A model generated the notes under the pieces. That model searched no databases. It had not been told where the DNA came from and saw only the letters and a list, made by a program, of their open reading frames with translations. 64,000 bases of DNA, taken from assembly GCA_001655195.1 (NCBI GenBank), contig LPNY01000122.1, forward strand, positions 49,072 through 113,071, written 5' to 3'. Source of the stretch: Arcobacter sp. EP1. GTDB lineage: Bacteria > Campylobacterota > Campylobacteria > Campylobacterales > Arcobacteraceae. A program made the position numbers and the translations under genes. Below, piece after piece: positions 27,232-35,880 of this stretch (positions are counted from its first letter, which is position 1; the number at the start of each line of letters is the position of its first letter).

Positions 27232-27642
27232 CTATTTTAATACAATACTTCCTTGTGCAGAACAGTAAGTTGATGAGTGCCCTTTTACTCCAAACCAACC
27301 TTTTAGCTCCAGTTTACCATCTAAGATTTGTCCTTTATATGATTGCATCTTTTTCCCTTTAGCATGGGCTCTTAAAAATGCTTCTCCTTCAAATGAACCA
27401 GATTGAGACAAGGCAACCTTAAGTGTTTGATTATAAGGAAGACTCATGTGAACCATGCCATCTTGTATATATCCTGAAAGATACAGTGGGGAAGATGACC
27501 TACATCCAATTTGTGAGATTTTACCATCAAAACTAGCGACAAATGTTTTGTTGTTTTTGTTTCCAAAAACTCTTTTTGGATCATGCGATGAGGCACAACC
27601 TATAAACAAAAATGCAATCAATAAACTAATTAGATACTTCAT
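27232..27642 (-). CDS. Small lipoprotein, function unknown
   Basis: This 136-residue protein has a signal peptide and lipobox (LLIAFLFIGC, Cys at 16), so it should be lipid-anchored. After the anchor comes a beta-rich domain of about 110 residues containing a Cys in GCRSSS and one near the end in STYCSAQG, which could form a disulphide. I do not recognise the family. An AAGGAG ribosome site precedes the ATG. It converges on the chemoreceptor gene. Confidence 0.7.
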   Translation of the reverse strand: MKYLISLLIAFLFIGCASSHDPKRVFGNKNNKTFVASFDGKISQIGCRSSSPLYLSGYIQDGMVHMSLPYNQTLKVALSQSGSFEGEAFLRAHAKGKKMQSYKGQILDGKLELKGWFGVKGHSSTYCSAQGSIVLK

Positions 27643-27752
27643 AGTGGCTCCTTTATATTTGAATTATTTTAATAGAAGTTTAATAAAAGTAATCTTGTTA
27701 TAAAAAAGTAGTTTGAAGAGTTTGAGTAGAAGTTTTAGATTATTTGTATTTA

Positions 27753-27780
27753 AATAAGAAGTTCAAAAGAACTTCTTATT
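27753..27780 (-). terminator. Terminator hairpin at the end of the DUF3817 gene
   Basis: A perfect 12-bp stem (AATAAGAAGTTC / GAACTTCTTATT) with loop AAAA overlaps the stop codon of the minus-strand gene starting at 28063. Confidence 0.65.
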
Positions 27781-28063
27781 GTGCTTTTACTTTTCGTTCA
27801 ATTACAAATGAACCAAAAGGGATTAGTGAGTAGATAAACAGACGTGAACTGAAGTTCTTGTTCCACTCATATTTTCTCATAGCATCCCATAAAAATAAGA
27901 CAAATAGAATAAATAGTACTCCATGTGCCATTCCAAATACTTTTACTGGGTATGGGTTTTCTCCAATATATTTAATAGGCATTGCAATAAAAACTAGAAT
28001 TAAATAAGATAGCCCTTCAATATATGAGATAACGCGAAATCGTTTCAATGAATCTCTTAACAT
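27776..28063 (-). CDS. DUF3817-family small membrane protein
   Basis: This 95-residue protein has three hydrophobic segments and the family-like pattern FRVISYIEGLSYLIL followed by PVKVFGMAHGVLFI, which I recognise as DUF3817 (YdzA-like integral membrane proteins). No biochemical function is known to me. A GAGGA ribosome site sits 6 bases before the ATG. Confidence 0.8.
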   Translation of the reverse strand: MLRDSLKRFRVISYIEGLSYLILVFIAMPIKYIGENPYPVKVFGMAHGVLFILFVLFLWDAMRKYEWNKNFSSRLFIYSLIPFGSFVIERKVKAQ

Positions 28064-28107
28064 TTTACATCCTCAAAAGTTTTATAATAGCTGACATAAT
28101 ATCACGT

Positions 28108-28132
28108 AAATATTAATGGCATATTAATATTT
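28108..28132. repeat. AT-rich 10+5+10 inverted repeat in a divergent promoter region
   Basis: AAATATTAAT and ATTAATATTT are exact inverted copies around GGCAT, between the DUF3817 gene (start 28063) and the plus-strand gene at 28210. It could be a regulator site; no regulator is suggested by the neighbours. Confidence 0.4.
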
Positions 28133-28209
28133 TTTGCTAATATATTTTTATTGTAAACTTTGAATAGATAAGATACAATGAAAAATTAGATGATATTAAA
28201 GGAGTTATT

Positions 28210-28743
28210 ATGAATGATAGATTACATGAAATCATTGCTCAATGTGCAGTCATTCACGAAACAAATATAAAAGAAGGAATAATTGATAATTTAGATGCAA
28301 TTGAAGAGAAATTAGAAAGTACGGATGATGATACCAAAGAGCATTATCTTAAACTTTTAATGCAATACTATTTTCAACAAAATAATTTAGAGGGTCTTCA
28401 AGGTTTACTGTTACAAGGCTTTAAATTTGATATGCGATTTGAGGATATTAAAGAGGCATTTATTCATATTAAAGAAGATGAAGAAAACGTTATCGAGTTT
28501 TTTGAAGATAATGTTGTGATGTTAAAAGATGTAATCGAAGAAGAACAGTTCCAAGATATGTATAACTATTTTCATTCACATGAAAACTATCAACACTATT
28601 TAGAAGACGCATTAGAGCTCATAAAACGAAATCGTTACGTGTGTGCTCAAGCATACAAAAGTAAAACAGACTACGCAAAATTCTTTTTAAATGATGATTT
28701 ATTAGATTCTCTTTTAAATGATTTACCCTATTTATTCAAATAG
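28210..28743 (+). CDS. Acidic hypothetical protein
   Basis: This 177-residue, mostly helical protein is rich in Glu, Asp and Leu, with no signal peptide or membrane segment. I do not recognise a family. AAGGAG lies 6 bases before the ATG, and a TACAAT-like -10 lies about 30 bases upstream. It ends 3 bases before the stop of the converging kinase gene. Coding potential is supported by the ribosome site and even codon use. Confidence 0.65.
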   Translation: MNDRLHEIIAQCAVIHETNIKEGIIDNLDAIEEKLESTDDDTKEHYLKLLMQYYFQQNNLEGLQGLLLQGFKFDMRFEDIKEAFIHIKEDEENVIEFFEDNVVMLKDVIEEEQFQDMYNYFHSHENYQHYLEDALELIKRNRYVCAQAYKSKTDYAKFFLNDDLLDSLLNDLPYLFK

Positions 28744-28745
28744 GG

Positions 28746-31385
28746 TTAAATTGTATAATCTTGGATATCATCAGCACTTAGGGGAATTACCAAGGTAAAC
28801 TCAGCCCCTTTAAAAGTTTGTTTTTCAAAATTAAATTCAATATTCTCTACACTGATGGTTCCTTGCATATGTTTAGTGATAATTTCACGACTCATATGTA
28901 ACCCTATACCTGTTCCTTGAGATTTGTGCTTAGTTGTAAAGTATGGCTCAAAAACTCTATTGATAATTTCTTCTGGAATTCCACCTGCGTTATCTTTTGT
29001 TTTAATAATAAGAAAGTCATCTTTTTTATAAAGATTGATAAATATATAACGAGAACTAATCTTCCGTTCAATAAATTCATCTTTTGAGTTGTTTAAAATA
29101 TTCATGAGTACTTGAATAATTTCATTTTCGTAGCTTTGTATCTCTAGGTCGTCTAGATTTTTAACAAGTGTTATCGCTGAGTGCTTAAATTTTGAGCTTA
29201 AAATATTGAGTGTTTTTTCAATACTTGTTTTCATGTTGAAGGTTGTACGTTCTTTATCCATGTTAAAGAAGTTTCTAAAATCATCAATGGTATTTGAAAG
29301 ATAGCTTGTTGCATCCATAATATTATCAAGTGCCTTATCAACATCTTCCTCACTACGAATATTGAGTTTCTTCTTCATTTTTAAACCACTAGAAGAGGTG
29401 GAAATTATGGATAGTGGCTGTCTCCATTGATGTGCAATATTCTCTAACATCTCACCCATTGCTGCCATTTTTGATTTTTGAGCTAAGATATTATCTTTTT
29501 CACGTATTATACGCTCGTTGTTTGCTGTTTGCTCTACTGCCTCATTGACTTTTGTTTCCAATGAACTATTTAACTCTTTTTGTTCGTAAATGAGTTTTGA
29601 AATATTTGATGTCATATCGTTAAAAGATTTCTCAAGTTGTCCAACTTCATCTTCTGAAGTGACTTTAATACGGTAATCAAACTCGTTATTGGCAAACTTA
29701 GTAGTACCAATCAAGAGGTTTTCAATTTTACTAGTGATTAAATTAGAGACTAAAATAGCAATGACCACTACAAGAAGAATCATTATAAATGTAATTATTG
29801 ATAACTCATTAATTATTTTATCAATATAAGCCGTAATACTAAGGTTATTAGTTCTTAGATTTTCTTCCATTGCTGCCGTTTGATTTTGTAGGATTTTATC
29901 CACATTACGTTTTGTTTGCATGGCGGCACTATGGAACTCATCCACATTTGCTCCAATAGTGACAAATCCAAAGCCACGTTTTGTTAAACCATATTGTCCT
30001 GTATAGTAGGGAATTGTTGCCGCAGTTGTCAGTTTCCAGACCTTTGACCAATAAATAATAAATGAACCATAACCACCATCTTGAGTAATCTCCATCCATC
30101 CTTTACATTGAGGTGCAAAATTAAGATATCGGCAATCTAAAGCGATTTCTCCACGCTCTTTTAGTTGCGTCAAATTAGGTCTTTTCTTAAGACTTTGTTC
30201 CTCAAAAGTAGGATAACTCGCTAAAAAATCTGATAAGTTTTTAGCGTGTGATTTTTCATATTTTTCTTGAATATCAGCACTCACCCAAGGAGCTACTTTT
30301 TCACCTGTTTTTTTATCAAAACCTACAATAAAATAATCTCTTGGGTGGGAAATATTTTTACCTAAATAGTCCCACATGAAAGCGTAGTTCCCATCACTTG
30401 CATTGGTGATGTCTTGTTTTATCTGTGATGTGGTTGGATCAACTGTATCAGTAAATTCCATAATATGGCGATGGTCAAGTGCTAGTGAAATATATCCTAC
30501 TTTTGAATCATTTTTGAATACCGGAGTAATAAAACGAATAATTCCATCAAATTTTGTTCCTACGGGATTCTCTTTTCCTGCATAGGCATGATTTTTAGGC
30601 TCAAACTCAATTCCCATTTTTTTTGCTTTTTGTTGAGTAAAGGTTCCAATAACTTTTGATGGAACATAAGCTCCAATCACTTGAGAAACATAAATATCAC
30701 CTTTTTTCAAAGATTGTATTTTGGAGAAATACTCTTCAGCTTGAATGTAGGTGTTTTTTTTGATTGTAATGTTCTGTTTTTCTATTTTTATTTGAGAGAT
30801 TTTGTAGGTCTCATCTCCTTTCAAATTTAAATAGGCAATTTCTTTGTAGATTGGGATGTTCATCATTTCTATTTGTTGAGGATTAGTATAGTGAAATTCT
30901 CTATTGTTATCTTTAATACTTGAGTGTTGTTTCTCAACTATTTTTTCAGGTTGTTGTTTTATACTTTTCCAACTGTTTGTAGTCTCGTTATAAGCGTATT
31001 TTTCGTGAAGGGTGATTTCTGATGTTTTTGAATTGTAGAAATCTTCGATAATTTTCTGATTAAGTGGTAATTTTGATAAAAAGAGTAAATCCTTATCTCT
31101 TTCATAAAGAAAAGCGGCAACGTTTTGTGCAATTTGATAGGAAAATTTCTCTAAAGAGATTTGAGATTTTTTATCTAACATTTGAATACTATCATCAATA
31201 GCTTTATTGGCAGTTGTTTCTATTATTTTTTTATTGCTTTCAAAACGTGATACGGTATTTTTTGTAAAATACTCTTCGAGAAGTAAAGCCCCCGTTACAG
31301 CGATATAAACAATGATAAGAAGAGGAATAACTTTGATTAAAATAAATAATAATATAAGTTTAGCTTTTATAGATAGTTTTTTCAT
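28746..31385 (-). CDS. Sensor histidine kinase with large periplasmic sensor and HAMP
   Basis: This 879-residue membrane kinase has helix 1 (about 9-33), then about 480 residues outside the membrane, with two Cache-like parts and a GGYGSFIIYWSKVWKL segment. Helix 2 (about 535-560), HAMP, the H-box AHQWRQPLSII and an ATPase domain with NILNNSKDEF, DNAGGIP and GTGIGLHMS follow. The ATG at 31385 is preferred to an adjacent TTG. It is divergent from a receiver-PAS protein at 31556, the likely partner. The signal is unknown. Confidence 0.88.
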   Translation of the reverse strand: MKKLSIKAKLILLFILIKVIPLLIIVYIAVTGALLLEEYFTKNTVSRFESNKKIIETTANKAIDDSIQMLDKKSQISLEKFSYQIAQNVAAFLYERDKDLLFLSKLPLNQKIIEDFYNSKTSEITLHEKYAYNETTNSWKSIKQQPEKIVEKQHSSIKDNNREFHYTNPQQIEMMNIPIYKEIAYLNLKGDETYKISQIKIEKQNITIKKNTYIQAEEYFSKIQSLKKGDIYVSQVIGAYVPSKVIGTFTQQKAKKMGIEFEPKNHAYAGKENPVGTKFDGIIRFITPVFKNDSKVGYISLALDHRHIMEFTDTVDPTTSQIKQDITNASDGNYAFMWDYLGKNISHPRDYFIVGFDKKTGEKVAPWVSADIQEKYEKSHAKNLSDFLASYPTFEEQSLKKRPNLTQLKERGEIALDCRYLNFAPQCKGWMEITQDGGYGSFIIYWSKVWKLTTAATIPYYTGQYGLTKRGFGFVTIGANVDEFHSAAMQTKRNVDKILQNQTAAMEENLRTNNLSITAYIDKIINELSIITFIMILLVVVIAILVSNLITSKIENLLIGTTKFANNEFDYRIKVTSEDEVGQLEKSFNDMTSNISKLIYEQKELNSSLETKVNEAVEQTANNERIIREKDNILAQKSKMAAMGEMLENIAHQWRQPLSIISTSSSGLKMKKKLNIRSEEDVDKALDNIMDATSYLSNTIDDFRNFFNMDKERTTFNMKTSIEKTLNILSSKFKHSAITLVKNLDDLEIQSYENEIIQVLMNILNNSKDEFIERKISSRYIFINLYKKDDFLIIKTKDNAGGIPEEIINRVFEPYFTTKHKSQGTGIGLHMSREIITKHMQGTISVENIEFNFEKQTFKGAEFTLVIPLSADDIQDYTI

Positions 31386-31413
31386 CAATACTCTTTATAA
31401 ATAATAATTATAT

Positions 31414-31427
31414 AGTATATCAAAAAA
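31414..31427 (-). promoter_or_regulatory. Extended -10 promoter for the kinase gene
   Basis: Read on the minus strand this is TTTTTTGATATACT: a T-run followed by TGATATACT (TG-N-TATACT). It ends 28 bases before the kinase ATG. An exact inverted copy serves the divergent gene. Confidence 0.5.
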
Positions 31428-31510
31428 AGAGGAATTATATTAGCTATAATTTGGAAAATAATGATTCTTTAAGAGAACTATTAATCTTTCATAATATGAC
31501 TATTATGTTA

Positions 31511-31524
31511 TTTTTTGATATACT
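31511..31524 (+). promoter_or_regulatory. Extended -10 promoter for the receiver-PAS gene
   Basis: TTTTTTGATATACT is identical to the minus-strand element at 31414-31427 and ends 31 bases before the ATG at 31556. The two genes probably have matched basal promoters. Confidence 0.5.
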
Positions 31525-31555
31525 TAACATAAGAATTGTTTAAGGAGCTACTCTA

Positions 31556-32878
31556 ATGAAAAACTTAGAAGAGTTAAAAAATATAGCAAGTAATTTTCGT
31601 GTCCTTTATGTTGAAGATGATACTGCAATAGCAAGCACTTTGATTAATTATTTATCAAAGTTTTTTAAAGAAGTAATTTATGCAAAAAATGGAGAAGATG
31701 GCTTAGCCTTATACAAACAAGATAGTTATGATATTGTAATTACTGATATTAATATGCCTAAAATGACAGGTCTAGAGATGTCTGAAAAAATTAAAGAGAT
31801 TAATTCTCAACAAAATATTATTGTGATCTCTGCTTACTCAGAAGTTGAAAACTTCCTTACCTCTATTAAACTTGGAATTGATGGCTATATTATAAAACCT
31901 GTTGATTATACTGATATGAACCGAATACTTTTTAAAACAGTTATTAAAATAAAAGCTTTTAACGATAATCTAGAAAATGAAGCCAAACTGGAAACATTAG
32001 TTAAAAAAATCGCTAAAAAAAATGGTGAACTTAAACAATATACCGATGTAATTGATAATGTTGCTATTGTTTCAAAAACTGATTTAAAAGGAAATATCAC
32101 CTATATTAATGATTTCTTTTGTGAAGTTTCAGGATTTACTCGAGAAGAACTTCTTGGAAAACCACATAATTTAATTCGTCATCAAGATATGTCAAAAAGT
32201 GTTTATCAAGAACTCTGGAAGACAATACAATCTGGTAAGATTTGGGAAGGAACTATCAAAAACAAGGCTAAAGATGGCAGTCCTTATTACGTACATGCTG
32301 TAATTACCCCAGTGTTTCAATCTGATGGAAAAACTATAAGTGAGTATGTTGGAATTCGTTTTTTAACAACGAATGAAGAGGTTGAAAAACGGGAATTTAA
32401 GAAAAAAGTTATGACTAATCATTTAGAATTTAAAAAAACCTATGTAAATTCTGTTGAGCTTATTGCAGAACTTCAAAACGAGATAGAAACGTTAAAAAAT
32501 GTAGATAATTCTCATCAACACGAAAGTGATGGATATAAAGCTAGATATAAAAAAGCATTAAATCAAGTTGACTTCTATGAAAAAGAGATAAAGCGTACAG
32601 AAGAACGTTACGTAAAAATGATGAATGTAACAAAGCAGAATATGGAAAAAGTTACACATTCTCATAAAATAGCTTTACAACGAATTGACAAACTTGAACG
32701 ACAAGTTCATAAATATAAAGAGGAAGAATCAAGTCAATCTAAAGAGATAATAAGACTCAATGACCAGCTTAATGCACAATATAAAATTATTCATGAACTA
32801 AGAGATACTATCAAAAATATTGACAATGAAAAAAAGAAAAACCCCTCACGAAAAGGGTTATTTGATAATTTTATGTAA
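31556..32878 (+). CDS. Response regulator with PAS domain and coiled coil
   Basis: This 440-residue cytoplasmic protein has a receiver domain (about 10-130; VEDD acid patch, phospho-Asp in VITDINMPKM, KPVDY), then an Aer-type PAS domain (about 160-275; PHNLIRHQDMSKSVYQELW) and a long coiled coil to the end. There is no DNA-binding, GGDEF or kinase output, so it may act by protein contact. The Aer-like PAS hints at redox or flavin sensing. It is divergent from the kinase at 31385, and its last 21 bases overlap the end of the converging kinase gene. Confidence 0.87.
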   Translation: MKNLEELKNIASNFRVLYVEDDTAIASTLINYLSKFFKEVIYAKNGEDGLALYKQDSYDIVITDINMPKMTGLEMSEKIKEINSQQNIIVISAYSEVENFLTSIKLGIDGYIIKPVDYTDMNRILFKTVIKIKAFNDNLENEAKLETLVKKIAKKNGELKQYTDVIDNVAIVSKTDLKGNITYINDFFCEVSGFTREELLGKPHNLIRHQDMSKSVYQELWKTIQSGKIWEGTIKNKAKDGSPYYVHAVITPVFQSDGKTISEYVGIRFLTTNEEVEKREFKKKVMTNHLEFKKTYVNSVELIAELQNEIETLKNVDNSHQHESDGYKARYKKALNQVDFYEKEIKRTEERYVKMMNVTKQNMEKVTHSHKIALQRIDKLERQVHKYKEEESSQSKEIIRLNDQLNAQYKIIHELRDTIKNIDNEKKKNPSRKGLFDNFM

Positions 32879-35479
32879 AACTATTTTAAAGGTTGCCCCT
32901 TTTGCGTTATTTTCAACTGTTAAACTACCTTTTAAATGTTTTTCAATAATTATTTTTGACATATATAAACCTAACCCTGTACCGTTAAACTCCTCTTTTG
33001 TTGTAAAATAGGCTTCAAAAAGTTTCTCTAAATTCTCTTTTGGAATTCCTCCTGCATTATCACTAATAGTGATATAAATTTTATCTTCTTGTTCTTTGAT
33101 AAGTACATCTATTTGTTTTTGCTCGATTTTTTTACCATCGAATGCCTCTTTTGCATTCTTGATTATATTTAATAAAACTTGTATGAGTTCTTGTTTATAT
33201 GTCGAGATAGTTAGTTCTTCATCATAATTGAGTTTAATATCAACACTGTTATTTTTTAATGAAGCTAAAATAATAGAGAAGATTTCATTAAATATGGTCT
33301 TAAATGTTGTCGTTTCTTGGTTTTTGTCTTTTTTGAAAAAGTTTCTAAAGTCATCGATTGTTTTTGATAAAAACTGTGTTTGTTGAGCAATATTTTGTGC
33401 TGTTTCACGAGTCTCTTCTTTATCTAACATATCCAAGTCAATATCTGCAATAATATTATTAGCTGACATTGATATGGCAGTAATAGGCTGTCGCCATTGG
33501 TGAGCAATCATACTAATCATTTCACCCATTGCTGCATTTTTTGATTGCATTAGCATGAGTTCTTCTTTTTCATCTAAAGCCTTTTTTAAATAGACCTCTT
33601 CAGTTATTTCTCGCATAATTCCCATGTAATTGACAATATTCTCATCTTTATCCAAAATTGGAAGTATAGTTGCAGTTTCCCAATATTCAGAAGCATCTTT
33701 TTTACGATTTCTAAATATACCACCCCATGTTTTTTTATTGCTGATTGTTTTCCATAAATTATTGTAAAATTCTTGATTATCTGCCGTTCCATATTTTAAG
33801 ATTCGTGGATTTTTTCCAATGATTTCATCCTTTGAGTATCCAGTGATATTACAAAAGTTGGGATTCACATAAATAATATTTGCATTTATATCTGTAATTA
33901 CAATAGAAATTGGAGCACTTTCAATAACAGTTTGTAGTCGTTTAAGTTCCTCTTCTAAATTTGTTTTATCAGTGATATCTTTAATGGTTGCTACAATAAG
34001 TTCGTCGTTATTAACATCATTTTCTAAGTATGCAATGTTTTCTTCAATGGTAAGATATTTTTGAGTAATACTGTTTTTAATTTTATAGATTAGTTGAGAG
34101 TTTATTTTATGGGTTAAAAGATGTAGATGTGATGTATTAACTCTTTCTAAATCATCATCAAAAATTAGATTTTGAAGTTCTTTGTAGGAGTTAATGTCTT
34201 TTTTATTTTCTATACCTAGTAGTTCACATAAACTATCTGATAAATAAAATTCATCACTACTTAAATTATACTTCCAATATCCCATATTTGCCACTTTCAA
34301 AGCAACCTCTAGATTATATTGGTTTTCATAGAGTTTAATCTCTAAGTTTTTAGTTTCTGTAATATTAGTATGAAAGCCAACCATACGTATAGCTTTTCCA
34401 GTTTTATCAAAATAGGTTTTTCCTCTATCTAAAATCCAAACCCAACTTCCATTCTTGTGTTGCATTCGATGAATGTTTTTATAGTGGCTTGTTGTACCTT
34501 TTTGGTTTTCTGTTATATCTTTGAGAGCTTGCTCTTTGTCATCAGGATGGACGCGCTTATCCCACTCTTCTAGGTCGCTAGGTATTTCATGCTCTTCGTA
34601 TCCTAACATGGATTTCCAGTTTTTTGAAAAATAGACTTGGTCTGTAAGTAAATCCCAATCCCAAATACCATCTTGAGTTCCTTGAACTGCATATTCGTAA
34701 CGTGAGAAAACAATTTCATTTTCTTTTTTTAAGTGTAAAATTCGATTATAGTGTTGTTCAATAGTTTCTTGGTGCTTGGAAATACGCCTAGTAAACCAGA
34801 GGGATATAATTGCTAATGAAGAAGCAATGGTAATAATAATGAAGATAAGTATAATATTTTCTTTTTTAATTTTATCCAAATAAGTAAAATAATCATTTGT
34901 AGGAAGAGATATTCGTATTCCACCTCTTAAGTCTCCAATTTTATATTCTTTATGACATGTTATACATGTTTCTGTTACTTTAAGTGGTCCCATAAAATGG
35001 AACATAGAATTATTTTGTGATAATTTTGTGTAGTAAGGTTTTTCTGGATTTTTTTCAAGATATGTTAATGCTTCATGTTCAAATTTGTCAGCTTTATTTT
35101 CAGGATTAATAGGATTAAGACTAGTTATTCTAAAGTAGTTTTTATTTGTTTCATTGCCAATTCTCATTATTTCTCTTGTCATCCAAGCAGGATTAACTTT
35201 TATAAGAACAGAACCATCTTTTGCTAATAGTGTATTGTTTTTTAAGTAGGGATTTGGTTGAAGACCTTCTACTTGCTTAACAAAAACGCCACCATGATTT
35301 GAATTCCATTGTCGAGTTGCTAGTATATTTTTAAAATTTGAAATAGCTTCTTTTGTAATCATAGTTTCATAAAGTACTTGATTATCTTTTATATGATTAT
35401 TTAGTTTGTAAATAATAAAACTAATAAACATAAACCCAAAAAGTATCAGAATATAGATTAGCTGATGACGATTCTTCAT
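32858..35479 (-). CDS. Multi-PAS sensor histidine kinase with Tll0287-like c-heme sensor domain
   Basis: This 873-residue kinase has an N-terminal helix (about 7-27), a periplasmic DUF3365/Tll0287-like domain with a c-type heme motif CITCH (about 165), a second helix, several PAS/PAC modules (QGTQDGIWDWDLLTDQVY; GYWKYNLSSDEFYLSD; ITGYSKDEIIGKNPRILK), the H-box AHQWRQPITAI and an ATPase domain (DNAGGIP, GTGLGLYMS). It probably senses redox state or a small ligand through heme. The ATG at 35479 is preferred because the upstream extension runs into the receiver gene. It belongs to a minus-strand unit with that receiver and a PhnD-type kinase. Confidence 0.87.
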   Translation of the reverse strand: MKNRHQLIYILILFGFMFISFIIYKLNNHIKDNQVLYETMITKEAISNFKNILATRQWNSNHGGVFVKQVEGLQPNPYLKNNTLLAKDGSVLIKVNPAWMTREIMRIGNETNKNYFRITSLNPINPENKADKFEHEALTYLEKNPEKPYYTKLSQNNSMFHFMGPLKVTETCITCHKEYKIGDLRGGIRISLPTNDYFTYLDKIKKENIILIFIIITIASSLAIISLWFTRRISKHQETIEQHYNRILHLKKENEIVFSRYEYAVQGTQDGIWDWDLLTDQVYFSKNWKSMLGYEEHEIPSDLEEWDKRVHPDDKEQALKDITENQKGTTSHYKNIHRMQHKNGSWVWILDRGKTYFDKTGKAIRMVGFHTNITETKNLEIKLYENQYNLEVALKVANMGYWKYNLSSDEFYLSDSLCELLGIENKKDINSYKELQNLIFDDDLERVNTSHLHLLTHKINSQLIYKIKNSITQKYLTIEENIAYLENDVNNDELIVATIKDITDKTNLEEELKRLQTVIESAPISIVITDINANIIYVNPNFCNITGYSKDEIIGKNPRILKYGTADNQEFYNNLWKTISNKKTWGGIFRNRKKDASEYWETATILPILDKDENIVNYMGIMREITEEVYLKKALDEKEELMLMQSKNAAMGEMISMIAHQWRQPITAISMSANNIIADIDLDMLDKEETRETAQNIAQQTQFLSKTIDDFRNFFKKDKNQETTTFKTIFNEIFSIILASLKNNSVDIKLNYDEELTISTYKQELIQVLLNIIKNAKEAFDGKKIEQKQIDVLIKEQEDKIYITISDNAGGIPKENLEKLFEAYFTTKEEFNGTGLGLYMSKIIIEKHLKGSLTVENNAKGATFKIVLHKIIK

Positions 35480-35487
35480 GGTATACC

Positions 35488-35880
35488 TTAATTTTCGAGT
35501 TGAATACTTGCTAAACAATCTAATAGTGTTTGATAGGTGATTGGTTTAGTAAGATAGATATGTTCCAAGTCATTGGGAATTACATGTTCTCCTCTTGATG
35601 CTGTGATGAAGACTATTTTTATATTATTATTGATTTGATGAATATTTTGAGCCATTGTCACCCCATCCATTTTTGGCATTTTAATATCTGTTAAAACAAT
35701 AGAAATATCGGAATTATTTTTAAAAGATGCTAATCCTTCTTCTCCATTACTACAAATGTGCACATTTTTAAAGAGTTTTTTTAAAAACAGGCCTGTACTT
35801 TCGCGAATAGACTCTTCATCTTCTACAAATAGGGCAGTTAGGTTTTCAACTTTTTTTTTGATTTCTAATATATTACCCAT
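35488..35880 (-). CDS. Single-domain response regulator
   Basis: This 130-residue stand-alone receiver has the acid pair in FVEDEES, phospho-Asp in VLTDIKMPKM, a Thr in ITAS and Lys in TKPITY. No output domain follows. It starts inside the end of the upstream kinase gene (8-base overlap, AAAGGA ribosome site) and ends 8 bases before the downstream kinase start, so it probably shuttles phosphate between the two kinases or acts on a protein target. Confidence 0.88.
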   Translation of the reverse strand: MGNILEIKKKVENLTALFVEDEESIRESTGLFLKKLFKNVHICSNGEEGLASFKNNSDISIVLTDIKMPKMDGVTMAQNIHQINNNIKIVFITASRGEHVIPNDLEHIYLTKPITYQTLLDCLASIQLEN

